Source: Rosistilla carotiformis (lineage in GTDB: Bacteria; Planctomycetota; Planctomycetia; Pirellulales; Pirellulaceae). From it: a stretch of DNA of 64,000 nt. The translations under genes were made by a program, and so were the position numbers. Shown here one piece after another: positions 19,004 to 28,224 of this stretch (the stretch's first letter is position 1; every line of letters starts with the position of its first letter). Under the pieces are notes generated by a model that was not told the origin of the DNA, did not search any database, and was given only the letters and a program-made list of their open reading frames with translations. The stretch is taken from contig NZ_CP036348.1 of the NCBI RefSeq assembly GCF_007753095.1, positions 6,177,411 through 6,241,410 on the forward strand, written 5' to 3'.

Positions 19004-19600
19004 TTAGACTGCGGCAGCTGCCTCGGCTGCTTCCGCTGCTTTCTTAGGATCTTCCCGGAATGGCATTCCGAACATCTCCAACAGATCGCGACCTTGGTCG
19101 TTATTGTGTGCTGTTGTATTGATTGTGATATTCAAACCTTGCGGCTTGGTGAATTTGTCAGGGTTCAACTCGGGGAACACCATGATTTCGGATAGACCCA
19201 TGCTGTAGTTGCCGCGTCCATCGAACGCTTTGCGGCTGATACCGCGAAAGTCGCGAACACGTGGCAAAACAACAGCCACCAAGCGATCCAAAAATTCGTA
19301 CATGCGAGCACCACGCAAGGTGACCATGCAACCGATCGACATCCCTTCTCGCAACCGGAAGTTAGCGATCGACTTGCGAGCCTTGGTGAAGACGGGCTTT
19401 TGGCCAGCGATTTCGGTCATCGCTGCGTAAGCGGTTTCCAGGTTCTTTTTGTCCTGGGTCGCCGAGCCCACACCCATGTTCAGCGTGATCTTCTCGAGAC
19501 GAGGCACGGTCATCGGATTCTTCAAACCGTGCTTCTCTTGAAGCGCGGCGCGAATCTCGTTTTGGTACATCGTCTGTAATCGTGGAACGTAGTCTGCCAT
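19004..19600 (-). CDS. rplE: 50S ribosomal protein L5
   Basis: 198 residues from ATG 19598-19600. L5 carries 5S rRNA and contacts the P-site t[16 protein letters not shown], the [27 protein letters not shown] block and [17 protein letters not shown] are diagnostic. The C terminus has a short Ala/Glu-rich extension ([13 protein letters not shown]) beyond the usual end. Confidence 0.96.
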   Translation of the reverse strand: MADYVPRLQTMYQNEIRAALQEKHGLKNPMTVPRLEKITLNMGVGSATQDKKNLETAYAAMTEIAGQKPVFTKARKSIANFRLREGMSIGCMVTLRGARMYEFLDRLVAVVLPRVRDFRGISRKAFDGRGNYSMGLSEIMVFPELNPDKFTKPQGLNITINTTAHNNDQGRDLLEMFGMPFREDPKKAAEAAEAAAAV

Positions 19601-19679
19601 CGTACTATCAGTTTGTTTCTTTGAAATGACTTCGTATCGCTGCAGTCTGCGTTCTGACGCGAACCGCTTTGTCAAATAC

Positions 19680-20024
19680 CTACGACGCGTATGCCGGCCG
19701 CGGCGGGCTCATCGTGCCGAGCGAAGCACCCGAAGCCTTCGCATAACGTTCCTTGGTGCCGTCTTTCAAATAACGGACGCCAATTCGCGATGGCTTGCCG
19801 GTCTGTGGACAAACGATCATCACGTTGGAGATTGCAATTGGCATCTCCTTGTTCAATCGTCCACCCTGTGGGTTCTTCTGGCTCTTGCGAACGTGCTTCC
19901 ACACGCGAGCGACGCCTTCGACAAGAACCTTGTTATTCTTGTGATCGACCTTCAACACCTTGCCGGTGGTGCCCTTGTCGGCGCCCGCGATCACTTGAAC
20001 GTTGTCATTAACTTTGATCAGCAT
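19680..20024 (-). CDS. rplX: 50S ribosomal protein L24
   Basis: 114 residues. L24 initiates 50S assembly. The KOW motif is visible at [23 protein letters not shown], followed by [19 protein letters not shown] and C-terminal [18 protein letters not shown]. It starts 15 bases after rplN on the minus strand, the standard rplN-rplX-rplE order. Confidence 0.95.
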   Translation of the reverse strand: MLIKVNDNVQVIAGADKGTTGKVLKVDHKNNKVLVEGVARVWKHVRKSQKNPQGGRLNKEMPIAISNVMIVCPQTGKPSRIGVRYLKDGTKERYAKASGASLGTMSPPRPAYAS

Positions 20025-20039
20025 CTTAAATATCTCCGC

Positions 20040-20408
20040 TCAAACGACTTCGCTGGCCAAACTGACAATCTTCATAAAGCTCTTCTCACGCAATTCGCGA
20101 GCTACAGCACCGAAGATACGGGTACCACGTGGGTTCTTGTCGTTATCAACAATTACCACGGCGTTGCTGTCAAAACGAATGTAACTTCCGTCGGCACGAC
20201 GCGTTGGCGACTTGGTACGGACGATTACCGCCTTGACGACAGCCTTCTTCTTGACATCACTGCCAGGAATCGTGCTTTTCACGCTGCACACGATGACATC
20301 GCCGAGTCCCGCGGTACGCCTACGCGAACCACCGAGCACTTTGATGCACATCACTTCGCGAGCGCCGGTGTTGTCGGCAACAGCTAGTCTTGTTTCTTGT
20401 TGGATCAT
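20040..20408 (-). CDS. rplN: 50S ribosomal protein L14
   Basis: 122 residues, the canonical length. L14 sits at the subunit interface. [34 protein letters not shown] and [16 protein letters not shown] identify it. A 164-base gap with a hairpin separates it from rpsQ. Confidence 0.97.
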   Translation of the reverse strand: MIQQETRLAVADNTGAREVMCIKVLGGSRRRTAGLGDVIVCSVKSTIPGSDVKKKAVVKAVIVRTKSPTRRADGSYIRFDSNAVVIVDNDKNPRGTRIFGAVARELREKSFMKIVSLASEVV

Positions 20409-20528
20409 GGCTGATGATCTGTTATCTCATAAGTTGCCGTCTGCGTTCCCCGGCCCGAAGCGAAGCATTCGCTGCGAACCACAGAATGAGCGTTTGGCAT
20501 ATTTGCAGTATATTAACCGAACTCAATC

Positions 20529-20556
20529 GATCGCCTGGTTTAACCCCAGGACGATC
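20529..20556. other. Intergenic hairpin between rpsQ and rplN
   Basis: GATCGCCTGG (20529-20538) pairs with CCAGG-A-CGATC (20546-20556), a 10-bp stem with one bulged base and a 7-base loop, 16 bases beyond the rpsQ stop on the transcribed strand. It may be a processing, stability or attenuation element; no T tract follows. Confidence 0.45.
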
Positions 20557-20572
20557 CATTCAGCAGACAAGC

Positions 20573-20920
20573 CTATTGGCTATCCGCTTCGACGCCGTGA
20601 GCCGCTTCGATCGCTTCGCTTTCCGCTTCGCTGGCAGCGTGCTTGCGAGCAGCTCGCAGAGCGGCAACGTCCACAGCGGTGCTCTTCTCAACGACGCGAA
20701 CGAGTTCCCATCGCTTGAGCTTGCTTAAAGGACGCGACTCTACGATCTCTACCAAATCGCCAACCGCGGATTCATTTTGTTCGTCGTGTGCATAACAAAC
20801 CGTACGACGACGTACGTATTTCTTATACTTTGGATGCTTAACCAACCGCTTAATTTCAACGCGGCGAGTCTTTGCCATCTTGTCGCCAGTGACGACGCCG
20901 GTTAGTACACGCTTTGGCAT
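20573..20920 (-). CDS. rpsQ: 30S ribosomal protein S17, C-terminally extended
   Basis: 115 residues against roughly 85 usually. S17 binds the 5' domain of 16S rRNA. MPKRVLTGVVTGDKMAKTRRVEI, HPKYKKYVRRRT and DLVEIVESRPLSKLKRWELV match the family. The last 30 or so residues (AALRAARKHAASEAESEAIE...) form an extra charged helix with no counterpart in the common S17 proteins. Confidence 0.95.
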   Translation of the reverse strand: MPKRVLTGVVTGDKMAKTRRVEIKRLVKHPKYKKYVRRRTVCYAHDEQNESAVGDLVEIVESRPLSKLKRWELVRVVEKSTAVDVAALRAARKHAASEAESEAIEAAHGVEADSQ

Positions 20921-20972
20921 TCGTAATTACCTGTGTTCAACTGTTGCAGTGCTTGACCACCACACGTTTTTG

Positions 20973-21194
20973 CTAAGTCGCCGCAGCTTCGCCTTCGGCG
21001 ACAGCTTCGGGAGCACGCTGGGTTTGAATTGTCTTAATCCGCGCGATCAACCGTCGACTCTTGCGAATCTCACTTGGCGCGTCTAATCGTTCTGTTTGAG
21101 CTTGAAACTTCAAATGGAACAACTTTTCTGCAGTTTCCTTGAGCGTCAGCTGCAGCTGTTCGTCGCTCATTTCTCGTAGTTCAGTAATTTTCAT
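20973..21194 (-). CDS. rpmC: 50S ribosomal protein L29
   Basis: 73 residues from ATG 21192-21194. L29 lies near the exit tunnel. MKITELREMSDEQLQLTLKE, LFHLKFQAQTERLDAPSEIRK and RLIARIKTI are diagnostic. It has a short acidic/alanine tail. rplP lies 71 bases upstream and rpsQ 52 bases downstream. Confidence 0.94.
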   Translation of the reverse strand: MKITELREMSDEQLQLTLKETAEKLFHLKFQAQTERLDAPSEIRKSRRLIARIKTIQTQRAPEAVAEGEAAAT

Positions 21195-21265
21195 CACCAC
21201 TCACCATTGTGTTGTTGTTTCGGGCTTGCAGCCGTTAAAACCGTTTTGGTACGGTCGCAACCGGC

Positions 21266-21682
21266 TTACATCGCACGCCGCGAAACGAACCTCACCTTGA
21301 CAGGCATCTTCGACGCCAAACGCGCAAAACACACCTTCGCTTGTTGTTCTGTTACACCGCCAAGCTCGTACAGGATGGTGCCAGGCTTAACGACTGCCAC
21401 CCACGCTTCGGGTTCACCCTTACCTTTACCCATCCGAGTTTCCAGCGGAGTGCTGGTAATCGAACGGTGCGGGAACAAGCGAATGTAAAGCGTACCTTCA
21501 CCACGAACGTATTGTTGGGCTGCGATACGGCCAGCTTCGATTGTTTGTGCTCGGATCCACCCTGGTTCCAGGGATTGCAGACCAAAATCACCAAAGACAA
21601 CCGTGTTGCCGCGAGTCGCGTTACCTTTTATACGTCCTCTTTGGCTTTTTCGATGCTTGACCCTCTTGGGCATCAGCGCCAT
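21266..21682 (-). CDS. rplP: 50S ribosomal protein L16
   Basis: 138 residues starting MALMPKRVKHRKSQRG at ATG 21680-21682; the later in-frame ATG (21671-21673) is the only close alternative. L16 helps build the A-site region of the 50S subunit. GLQSLEPGWIRAQTIEAGR and MGKGKGEPEAWVAVVKPG are diagnostic. The start lies 62 bases inside the end of rpsC in another frame, an unusually long overlap that suggests translational coupling. Confidence 0.95.
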   Translation of the reverse strand: MALMPKRVKHRKSQRGRIKGNATRGNTVVFGDFGLQSLEPGWIRAQTIEAGRIAAQQYVRGEGTLYIRLFPHRSITSTPLETRMGKGKGEPEAWVAVVKPGTILYELGGVTEQQAKVCFARLASKMPVKVRFVSRRAM

Positions 21683-22331
21683 CGGTCTCTTCTCCGTGTG
21701 TACCTTGGTTAACCCAAACTTGAACGCCAATATGACCTTGAGCCGTCATCGCCTCAGCGAATCCGTAGTCGATCTTGGCAGTCAAAGTGCTCAGGGGAAC
21801 CGAACCTAAACTTTGTTTCTCACGCCGAGCCATTTCCGCGCCACCCAACCGGCCTGCCAGTTGGATCTTGATGCCCTTTGCACCCGCATCCATGGTTTGC
21901 TCCATCGAACGTTTCATGGTTCGACGGAAACTTGATCGTTTTGCCAGTTGCTGACAGATATCTTCTGCCACCAACTGAGCCATAATTTCTGGTCGACTGA
22001 TCTCTTCGATTTTCAAATTGATCCGACGGCCGGTCAGGTTTTGAAGCTCTTCTTGAAGAAGCTCGACTTCCTGACCCTTCTTCCCAATAATCAGACCCGG
22101 CCGCGCGACAAACATGATCACGCGAACTTCGTCTGTCGTTCGTTCAATCTCAATCCGGTCGATACCCGCATTGCGATATTGAGTCCGCTTGGGGTGGTTC
22201 TTGATGTGGTCACGAACCTTCTTGTCTTCGAGCAACAGTTCACCGAACTGCTTCTTCGACGCATACCAACGGCTTTTCCAGCCGATGGTAACACCGGTTC
22301 GAAACGCAACAGGATTGACTTTTTGTCCCAT
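21621..22331 (-). CDS. rpsC: 30S ribosomal protein S3
   Basis: 236 residues. S3 is part of the mRNA entry site and helicase. MGQKVNPVAFRTGVTIGW, the KH-domain RPGLIIGKKGQEVELLQEEL and the C-terminal AGRLGGAEMARREK and GQVWVN-type GHIGVQVWVN are clear. The basic tail (SKKPKRTYKR) is encoded in the part overlapping rplP. The TAA stop is at 21621-21623. Confidence 0.96.
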   Translation of the reverse strand: MGQKVNPVAFRTGVTIGWKSRWYASKKQFGELLLEDKKVRDHIKNHPKRTQYRNAGIDRIEIERTTDEVRVIMFVARPGLIIGKKGQEVELLQEELQNLTGRRINLKIEEISRPEIMAQLVAEDICQQLAKRSSFRRTMKRSMEQTMDAGAKGIKIQLAGRLGGAEMARREKQSLGSVPLSTLTAKIDYGFAEAMTAQGHIGVQVWVNQGTHGEETDGADAQEGQASKKPKRTYKR

Positions 22332-22445
22332 TAGATTCTATCTCTAGGGTTGGCCAGGACGATTGCGAGCTGGCATTCTTGTGTCGTATTTGTATCGGAG
22401 TAGCCCTGGGGGTGAAGCCCTCGGAACGCCTCTGATCTTTCGTTG

Positions 22446-22802
22446 TTAAATCTCATCCAACGGCACTACGCCGACGTGGATGTGGCTCATTCGCTTCTTG
22501 ATCATGAACGCGGTTCCACGAGCACGCGGCCGGATCCGCTTGAACATTGGGCCACCATCGACGCGAACGTCGTTGACAACCAATTCATCCACCCCAATGT
22601 TGCGACCACCGTTCTGGTCGGGGTCTTGGGCGTTACCGATCGCACTGCGGAGAACCTTCTCCAACATGCGAGCACCACGCTGTGGTTGATACTTTAAAAT
22701 GTCCAGCGCTTCATCGGCGTACTTGCCGCGGATTAAATCCGCAACCAGGCGAACCTTTTGAGCGCTCATGCGACAATAACGATGGGAGGCATTGAATGAC
22801 AT
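22446..22802 (-). CDS. rplV: 50S ribosomal protein L22
   Basis: 118 residues. L22 lines the exit tunnel. RYCRMSAQKVRLVADLIRG, ALDILKYQPQRGARMLEKVL and the C-terminal RIRPRARGTAFMIKKRMSHI are diagnostic. It follows rpsS by 11 bases and precedes rpsC by 114. Confidence 0.96.
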   Translation of the reverse strand: MSFNASHRYCRMSAQKVRLVADLIRGKYADEALDILKYQPQRGARMLEKVLRSAIGNAQDPDQNGGRNIGVDELVVNDVRVDGGPMFKRIRPRARGTAFMIKKRMSHIHVGVVPLDEI

Positions 22803-22813
22803 GAATCGAATTC

Positions 22814-23080
22814 CTACTTCTTCTTGCCGCCGTGACCACGGAACGTTCGCGTCGGTGCAAATTCACCCAACTTGTGACCAACCATGTCTTCGCTTACGAG
22901 CACTTTCATGTGCTTGCGACCGTCATGGACCATGAATGTCAAATTGACAAATTCAGGCACAATCGTGCAGGCGCGTGCCCACGTTTTGATTGGCTCCTTC
23001 TTGCCCCCTTCAAGTTGCTTCAGCACCTTGGAGAAAACTTTAGGATCAACAAACGGGCCTTTTTTGCTCGAACGACTCAT
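22814..23080 (-). CDS. rpsS: 30S ribosomal protein S19
   Basis: 88 residues. S19 sits in the head of the 30S subunit. [38 protein letters not shown] and [21 protein letters not shown] match the family end to end. Confidence 0.97.
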   Translation of the reverse strand: MSRSSKKGPFVDPKVFSKVLKQLEGGKKEPIKTWARACTIVPEFVNLTFMVHDGRKHMKVLVSEDMVGHKLGEFAPTRTFRGHGGKKK

Positions 23081-23172
23081 AGTTCTTCGCGTATCTGTAT
23101 TGTGTTAACGTGTTGGTGGCCCAGGTCGTCGCTTAGCAAGCTGCCAACGAGACCCTAAACACACCCCAAATG

Positions 23173-24033
23173 CTACTTAATCAATTTCAACTGGCCATAG
23201 CGACGCGACCGACGTCGACGCACGATCGAGCTGTTGCTCGGCTTGCGACGTTGACGCGTTGCTCCACCCTTGGCATTCTTGCCCTGCGGGCTAACCGGAT
23301 GACGGCCGCCCTTGGTACGACCTTCACCACCACCGTGCGGGTGATCGATCGGGTTCATCGCCGTACCACGAACGTGAGGACGACGCCCCATCCAACGTGC
23401 ACGACCAGCCTTGCCCAACACAACCTTCATATGATCGGTGTTGCTAACCTTGCCAATGGTTGCTCGGCACTTGCTAGGCACGCGACGAATTTCACCACTT
23501 GGCAACGACAACTGAGCCCAATCGGCCTCGCGTGCCATCAACGTTGCTTCGGTTCCTGCCGAACGGCAGAAAGAAGCACCAGCACCAGGTCGCAATTCAA
23601 CGCAGCAGACCGTCGTACCCAAAGGAATGTTCTTCAACGGCAAACAATTACCAAGTTTTGGCGGCGCGCTAGGCCCGTTTTCAACAGGGTCGCCAGCCTT
23701 CAAGCCATCGGGAGCAACAACATAGTGCTTCTCACCGTCGGCGTATTTCAATAACGCGATACGAGCAGAGCGGTTCGGATCGTATTGGATCGAATCAACC
23801 GTCGCAGGCATATCATCCTTCACACGACGAAAGTCGATGATCCGGTACATCTGCTTGTGTCCGCCACCACGGTGACGCGCGGTAATCTTGCCCTGATTGT
23901 TTCGCCCAGCGGTCTTACGCTTAGGACGCAACAAACGCTTCTCAGGGGTCGCACCCTTGGTCAGCTCTTTAAAGTCACTTACCGACGCGTTGCGGCGACC
24001 GGCGGACGTTGGCTTATATACTCGAATGCCCAT
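23173..24033 (-). CDS. rplB: 50S ribosomal protein L2
   Basis: 286 residues. L2 is needed for subunit association and peptidyl transfer. [46 protein letters not shown]-type region and the C-terminal [20 protein letters not shown], with the conserved catalytic-centre histidine, are clear. It lies 99 bases after rplW. Confidence 0.97.
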   Translation of the reverse strand: MGIRVYKPTSAGRRNASVSDFKELTKGATPEKRLLRPKRKTAGRNNQGKITARHRGGGHKQMYRIIDFRRVKDDMPATVDSIQYDPNRSARIALLKYADGEKHYVVAPDGLKAGDPVENGPSAPPKLGNCLPLKNIPLGTTVCCVELRPGAGASFCRSAGTEATLMAREADWAQLSLPSGEIRRVPSKCRATIGKVSNTDHMKVVLGKAGRARWMGRRPHVRGTAMNPIDHPHGGGEGRTKGGRHPVSPQGKNAKGGATRQRRKPSNSSIVRRRRSRRYGQLKLIK

Positions 24034-24132
24034 AGTGGCGTTACCTAAACAAATCTGAACTTTGATTTTTCATGCATGCCGGACGTCATCGCCACTAGCA
24101 TGTTGCTCGCTTCCCGAACTGCAATGGCAGTC

Positions 24133-24471
24133 CTAGAAGAAATCGATACGGTGCTCAGCATCCAGCGTTACCAACGCTTTCTTCCAATCCGCCGAACGAC
24201 CCGTTCGAAACTTGAATCGACGAGGCTTTCCCTTGCGATTCTGAATACGAACCTTCTCAACCTTAACGTTGAACAAATCTTCGACAGCCGACCGGACGTC
24301 GTCTTTGTTCGCTAACTTGTGGATTTCGAAAGCATATTGGTTATTGCGGCTAGCGCGATGGACACCCTTTTCAGTAACCAATGGACGCAGCAAAACCTGA
24401 TACGATTCCAACTGCACACCTTTTTCGCGGTGTGCGTCGAGTCGGACTTGTTGTTCTGTGGTTGTCGACAT
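24133..24471 (-). CDS. rplW: 50S ribosomal protein L23
   Basis: 112 residues. L23 lies at the tunnel exit and binds trigger factor and SRP. LESYQVLLRPLVTEKGVH, NQYAFEIHKLANKDDVRSAVEDLFNVKV and RKGKPRRFKFRTGRSADWKKA (split by family variation) are characteristic. It follows rplD by five bases. Confidence 0.95.
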   Translation of the reverse strand: MSTTTEQQVRLDAHREKGVQLESYQVLLRPLVTEKGVHRASRNNQYAFEIHKLANKDDVRSAVEDLFNVKVEKVRIQNRKGKPRRFKFRTGRSADWKKALVTLDAEHRIDFF

Positions 24472-24476
24472 AGTGC

Positions 24477-25154
24477 TTACGAGGCCTCCGCTTCTGATCC
24501 ACTCTCGGTATTCTCAGTCGCCTGCTTCTTGAACACGCCGTCGCGAATGCGGTCCAACGCGTCCTTGGTGATCAAAATCCGGTGAGGCTTAATGACCGTC
24601 AATGCGTTCAAGTCAGCAACGGGCGAGACGCTCACACCAGCAATGTTCCGGCCGCTCTTGTAGGTGTTAACGCAACGTCCAGCGGTTGCAACCAACGCCG
24701 TCTTGCCATCAATCCCCAACGCCTTCAGGATCCCTGCCATCGCCTTGGTAGCGGGCTTATCGAAATCCAGCTTATCGATAACAACCATTTCGTCGTCGAT
24801 AATCTTGCTAGCGATCGCCATACGCGTCGCAGTCTGCATGGCCTTCTTGGGCATCTTATAGCTGTAGTCACGTGGGCGAATTGCATGCCCGTGACCACCA
24901 CCGGTGCGCACATTGGTATGCTTGTGACCCATGCGTGCGTTGCCGGTTCCCTTCTGGCGGAACATCTTCTTCTTGTGACCAGCAACTTCTGCACGCGACT
25001 TGGTACGATGCGTTCCCATGCGAGCATTCGCTTGGTACATCACACATGCGTCGTGCAACAATTGCTTGCTGATTCGGGGCGCAATCTCAGCAGGATCGAT
25101 GTCGTACTTGCCGACTTCGCTGCCACTTGCATTGTAAATTGTTAGGCTTGCCAT
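24477..25154 (-). CDS. rplD: 50S ribosomal protein L4
   Basis: 225 residues from ATG 25152-25154, five bases after rplC. L4 reaches into the exit tunnel and in enterobacteria represses the S10 operon. NARMGTHRTKSRAEVAGHKK, FRQKGTGNARMGHKHT and KKAMQTATRMAIASK are diagnostic. A short Glu/Ser-rich tail follows the usual end. Confidence 0.95.
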   Translation of the reverse strand: MASLTIYNASGSEVGKYDIDPAEIAPRISKQLLHDACVMYQANARMGTHRTKSRAEVAGHKKKMFRQKGTGNARMGHKHTNVRTGGGHGHAIRPRDYSYKMPKKAMQTATRMAIASKIIDDEMVVIDKLDFDKPATKAMAGILKALGIDGKTALVATAGRCVNTYKSGRNIAGVSVSPVADLNALTVIKPHRILITKDALDRIRDGVFKKQATENTESGSEAEAS

Positions 25155-25159
25155 CTTTT

Positions 25160-25846
25160 CTACCTGACCATGTTCGTTTCGCGGATGACAACGTATCCAC
25201 CAGCCGGACCCGGAACGCCACCGCGCACCATGATCAAATTGTTTTCGGCATCGACACGCACAACCTGAAGGTTTCGTTTCGTGTGCTTCACATTTCCATA
25301 CTGACCAGCCATGCGACGACCCTTGAAGGTCCGGCTTGGCGAGGCACTGCAACCAGTACCACCAGCATGACGGTGCACTTTCTTGACACCGTGCGTTGCA
25401 CGTTGACCAGAGAAGTTATGTCGCTTCATAACACCAGCGAAACCACGACCCTTGCTGGTACCGGTAACATCAACAGCCTTCACTTCTGCAAAGGCGTCAA
25501 CGCCAACCTGCGCACCGACTTCAAGATCGGTTTCACCGCGAATTTCGCGAACAAAACGTTGCGGCTCGCAATCCGCCTTGGCAACAACAGCAGCACCTGA
25601 CTTATTGCGGTCACGCTGACGCTTGCTGTCCAGCTTGGCAACATGGCCACGCTCGCTGCGACTCGCCAACCGGCGAGGCTTATCAGAGAAGCCTAACTGC
25701 ACCGCCTGATAACCATCACGCTCCTGGGTACGAACCTGCAAGACATTGCATGGACCAGCTTCGAGCACAGTCACGGTCATTACCGTGCCGTCGTCGGAGT
25801 ACAACTGCGTCATACCGACTTTGCGTCCGAGGATTCCTCGTGACAT
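25160..25846 (-). CDS. rplC: 50S ribosomal protein L3
   Basis: 228 residues. L3 is an early 50S assembly protein near the peptidyl transferase centre. MSRGILGRKVGMTQLYSDDG, GTSKGRGFAGVMKRHNFSG and GTGCSASPSRTFKGRRMAGQ match the family. A 254-base gap separates it from rpsJ. Confidence 0.96.
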   Translation of the reverse strand: MSRGILGRKVGMTQLYSDDGTVMTVTVLEAGPCNVLQVRTQERDGYQAVQLGFSDKPRRLASRSERGHVAKLDSKRQRDRNKSGAAVVAKADCEPQRFVREIRGETDLEVGAQVGVDAFAEVKAVDVTGTSKGRGFAGVMKRHNFSGQRATHGVKKVHRHAGGTGCSASPSRTFKGRRMAGQYGNVKHTKRNLQVVRVDAENNLIMVRGGVPGPAGGYVVIRETNMVR

Positions 25847-26100
25847 GTCAGCCTCGCCTCAACAGTAAATTCGTGGAGCGTGTTGCTTAACAAGGTCCTA
25901 CCAAAAGAAAATCTCTGGCGGTTACCCTGAAGCTTCCGTACAATACGGCGGTTCCAGCGAAGTGGTTAAACAAACGGGTAATGCACCAACACGAGACAAA
26001 GCCCGCACGATGCGATATCTTATTCGATGCAAACAGACGAAACGTCCGCCAGCATTTTAATGTTGCAGCACAGTCGACCACGCTCCGCGTGAGCTGCTGA

Positions 26101-26424
26101 CTAGCTAGCAGTTGCCTTGATCTTAATGTCAACGCCCGCTGGCAAGCTCAACTTATTGAGAGCTTCGATCGTCTTTGCGGTCGCTTGAACAATGTCGATC
26201 AATCGCTTATGCGTCCGAATTTCGAACTGCTGACGTGCTTTCTTATTCACAAACGGCCCAGAGATCACCGTGTATCGCTCGATGCGAGTCGGCAACGGGA
26301 TCGGCCCGTGAACTTCACTGTGAGTCCGCTTCACGGTATCAACAATGTCAGCCGCACTCTGGTCCAAGATCGAATGATCGTAGGCTTCCATGCGGATTCG
26401 GATGATTTCGTGAGGAGACGCCAC
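26101..26424 (-). CDS. rpsJ: 30S ribosomal protein S10
   Basis: 107 residues from a GTG start at 26422-26424. S10 also serves in transcription antitermination with Nus[42 protein letters not shown] and the C-terminal [10 protein letters not shown] identify it. It is the first gene of the S10-spc run here; tuf, fusA and rpsL/rpsG are not upstream, and a divergent oxidoreductase gene follows instead. A small CACGC/GCGTG hairpin (26079-26091) lies just after its stop in the gap before rplC. Confidence 0.95.
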   Translation of the reverse strand: MASPHEIIRIRMEAYDHSILDQSAADIVDTVKRTHSEVHGPIPLPTRIERYTVISGPFVNKKARQQFEIRTHKRLIDIVQATAKTIEALNKLSLPAGVDIKIKATAS

Positions 26425-26519
26425 GGCAAGTCAGTCCAGTAAACGATTAAGGCAAATTCAACAGAAAGCTCGGCGTTCCGATTCGGCACGCTGAGCCCGC
26501 CCACAACGTGGGAGCGATG

Positions 26520-26548
26520 AAGATAAGGTTAGCTTCGGCCATCGTCAA
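26520..26548 (-). promoter_or_regulatory. Candidate sigma-70 promoter of the ribosomal operon
   Basis: On the minus strand TTGACG (26548-26543) is followed after 17 bases by TATCTT (26525-26520), about 95 bases ahead of the rpsJ start. Spacing is ideal and the -35 differs from consensus at one base. Position and match make it the best candidate for the operon promoter; the call is by pattern only. Confidence 0.5.
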
Positions 26549-26667
26549 CGCCAAAGAAGATCTTTTGATTGGAATTTTTCTGACGATCTCGCTGCGGCCC
26601 TGCGCAGGGGGCAGCCGAGGGGTTTTGTTTTAACTGGGTAAAGCCTGACGGAGCCCTGGGAATTGAG

Positions 26668-26695
26668 TTGAGTCGGGTTAGGCAGTCGGTATAGT
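26668..26695 (+). promoter_or_regulatory. Candidate promoter of the Gfo/Idh/MocA gene
   Basis: TTGAGT (26668-26673), a 16-base spacer and TATAGT (26690-26695) stand 48 bases ahead of the ATG at 26743. It is divergent from the ribosomal promoter candidate. The call is by pattern only. Confidence 0.35.
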
Positions 26696-26742
26696 TTGGG
26701 GAACCCAACACCTCCCCCCAATCAGTTTCCTCGAGTTTCCCA

Positions 26743-28047
26743 ATGCAAAACAACCCCGAAAATGCTCGCCGTCAATTCCTTAAACGTTCCGCTGCCACGT
26801 CCGCCATGGTCGCCGCAGCCCCTTGGGTGGTTTCCCCACAGGCTTTGGGCAAAACGCGGGTCGCCCCAAGCGACAAGATCTCATTGGGCGTGATCGGTAT
26901 TGGCCCACGCTGCACCTATGACCTGAAGTCGATGCTGACCCTGGACGACGTCCAGGTCGTCGCCGTTGCCGACGTACAGGAGTCGCGCCGCGTCGCAGGC
27001 AAAAAGCTTATCGACGGCCACTACAAGAACGATGACTGCGTCGTCTATCGCGACTTCCGCGAACTCCTATCGCGTGATGACATCGACACCGTGATCGTGG
27101 CAACCGGCGACCGCTGGCACGCATCGGCATCAATGCTTGCCGCAGAAGCGGGCAAAGATGTTTACAGCGAGAAGCCATGCGGCATCACAATCGATCTCTG
27201 CCAACAACTTGCGGAAACGATGAAGCGGACCGATCGCGTGTTCCAAGCGGGAACACAACGCCGCAGTGTCCCTAATTTCCAACAAGCCGTGCGACTGGCG
27301 CAAACCGGCGCGTTGGGCAAACTGCACACGCTCTATGCGTCGGTCTACATCCCTACGCTCAGCAATAACTGGCTCCCTGGCGAACCGACTCCCGATCGCG
27401 AAACCTGCGACTGGAACATGTGGCTGGGACCCGCCCCCTGGCGTCCTTACAACAGCAAGTACGTGAACGGAGGATGGCGAGGGCTCTACGATTTCGATTC
27501 CGGCGCCCGACTGCTGGACTGGGGCGCGCACACGGTCGACCTGTGCCAAATGGCAAACAACTCCGACGACACACTGCCTGTGGAATACAGCCCCTCGGAA
27601 ACAAATATCACTTGCATGTATGCCAACGGCGTCAAGCTGGTTATCGACTTCCTGAAAGAACCATTTGGCGATCGCGGCCCAAACTGGATCACTCGACTGG
27701 GAACCTGTCCGGTTCGATTTGTCGGCAGCGAAGGCTCTGTTGAAACAGGCGACAGCGGCGAGATTGTGGTCAAGCCTGCAGACCTTCAATCGCGCGTCGG
27801 AGACTACAAACGCGTGGTCGGTCTGGACGTGACCGCACACGCACGCGACTTCTTCGATTGCGTGAAGTCTCGCAAAGCACCGATCGCCAACGCTGAAGTC
27901 ATGCGTCGATCGCACGTCGCATGCCACGCAGCAGCGCTTGCCTGGATGTTGCAACGCAAGCTGACACTGGACCCGAAAACCGAAACGTTTGTCGGCGATG
28001 ACGAGGCAAATCGGTTGCGATCACGCCCAGCGCGCGACTGGAGCTAG
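26743..28047 (+). CDS. Tat-exported Gfo/Idh/MocA family oxidoreductase
   Basis: 434 residues. A twin-arginine signal (ARRQFLKRSAATSAMVAAAP) leads, followed by a Rossmann domain: GVIGIGPRCTYDL, VVAVADVQESR and VYSEKPCG, the EKP motif of glucose-fructose oxidoreductase/inositol dehydrogenase relatives. The C-terminal domain carries GARLLDWGAHTVDLCQMAN, with the D-W-G-x-H block of the substrate site. It probably oxidises or epimerises a sugar or sugar derivative outside the cytoplasm using a tightly bound NAD(P); the substrate is unknown. Planctomycete genomes carry many such exported members. It stands divergent to rpsJ. Confidence 0.88.
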   Translation: MQNNPENARRQFLKRSAATSAMVAAAPWVVSPQALGKTRVAPSDKISLGVIGIGPRCTYDLKSMLTLDDVQVVAVADVQESRRVAGKKLIDGHYKNDDCVVYRDFRELLSRDDIDTVIVATGDRWHASASMLAAEAGKDVYSEKPCGITIDLCQQLAETMKRTDRVFQAGTQRRSVPNFQQAVRLAQTGALGKLHTLYASVYIPTLSNNWLPGEPTPDRETCDWNMWLGPAPWRPYNSKYVNGGWRGLYDFDSGARLLDWGAHTVDLCQMANNSDDTLPVEYSPSETNITCMYANGVKLVIDFLKEPFGDRGPNWITRLGTCPVRFVGSEGSVETGDSGEIVVKPADLQSRVGDYKRVVGLDVTAHARDFFDCVKSRKAPIANAEVMRRSHVACHAAALAWMLQRKLTLDPKTETFVGDDEANRLRSRPARDWS

Positions 28048-28224
28048 CAGCCCCCACTCCTGCCGATATCGATTCGCTAAAATGACTTAGAAATGAAGGA
28101 CGGGGGGGAGCGTCGGCGAAGCCCCCACCGCCTTCTGAACGCAGGCAAAACGAGCGAGACGTTCCCGCTCTGCCGATCCATCCGATGCTCGCCGCCGAGT
28201 GAAACACATTACGGAACCGCTGAA

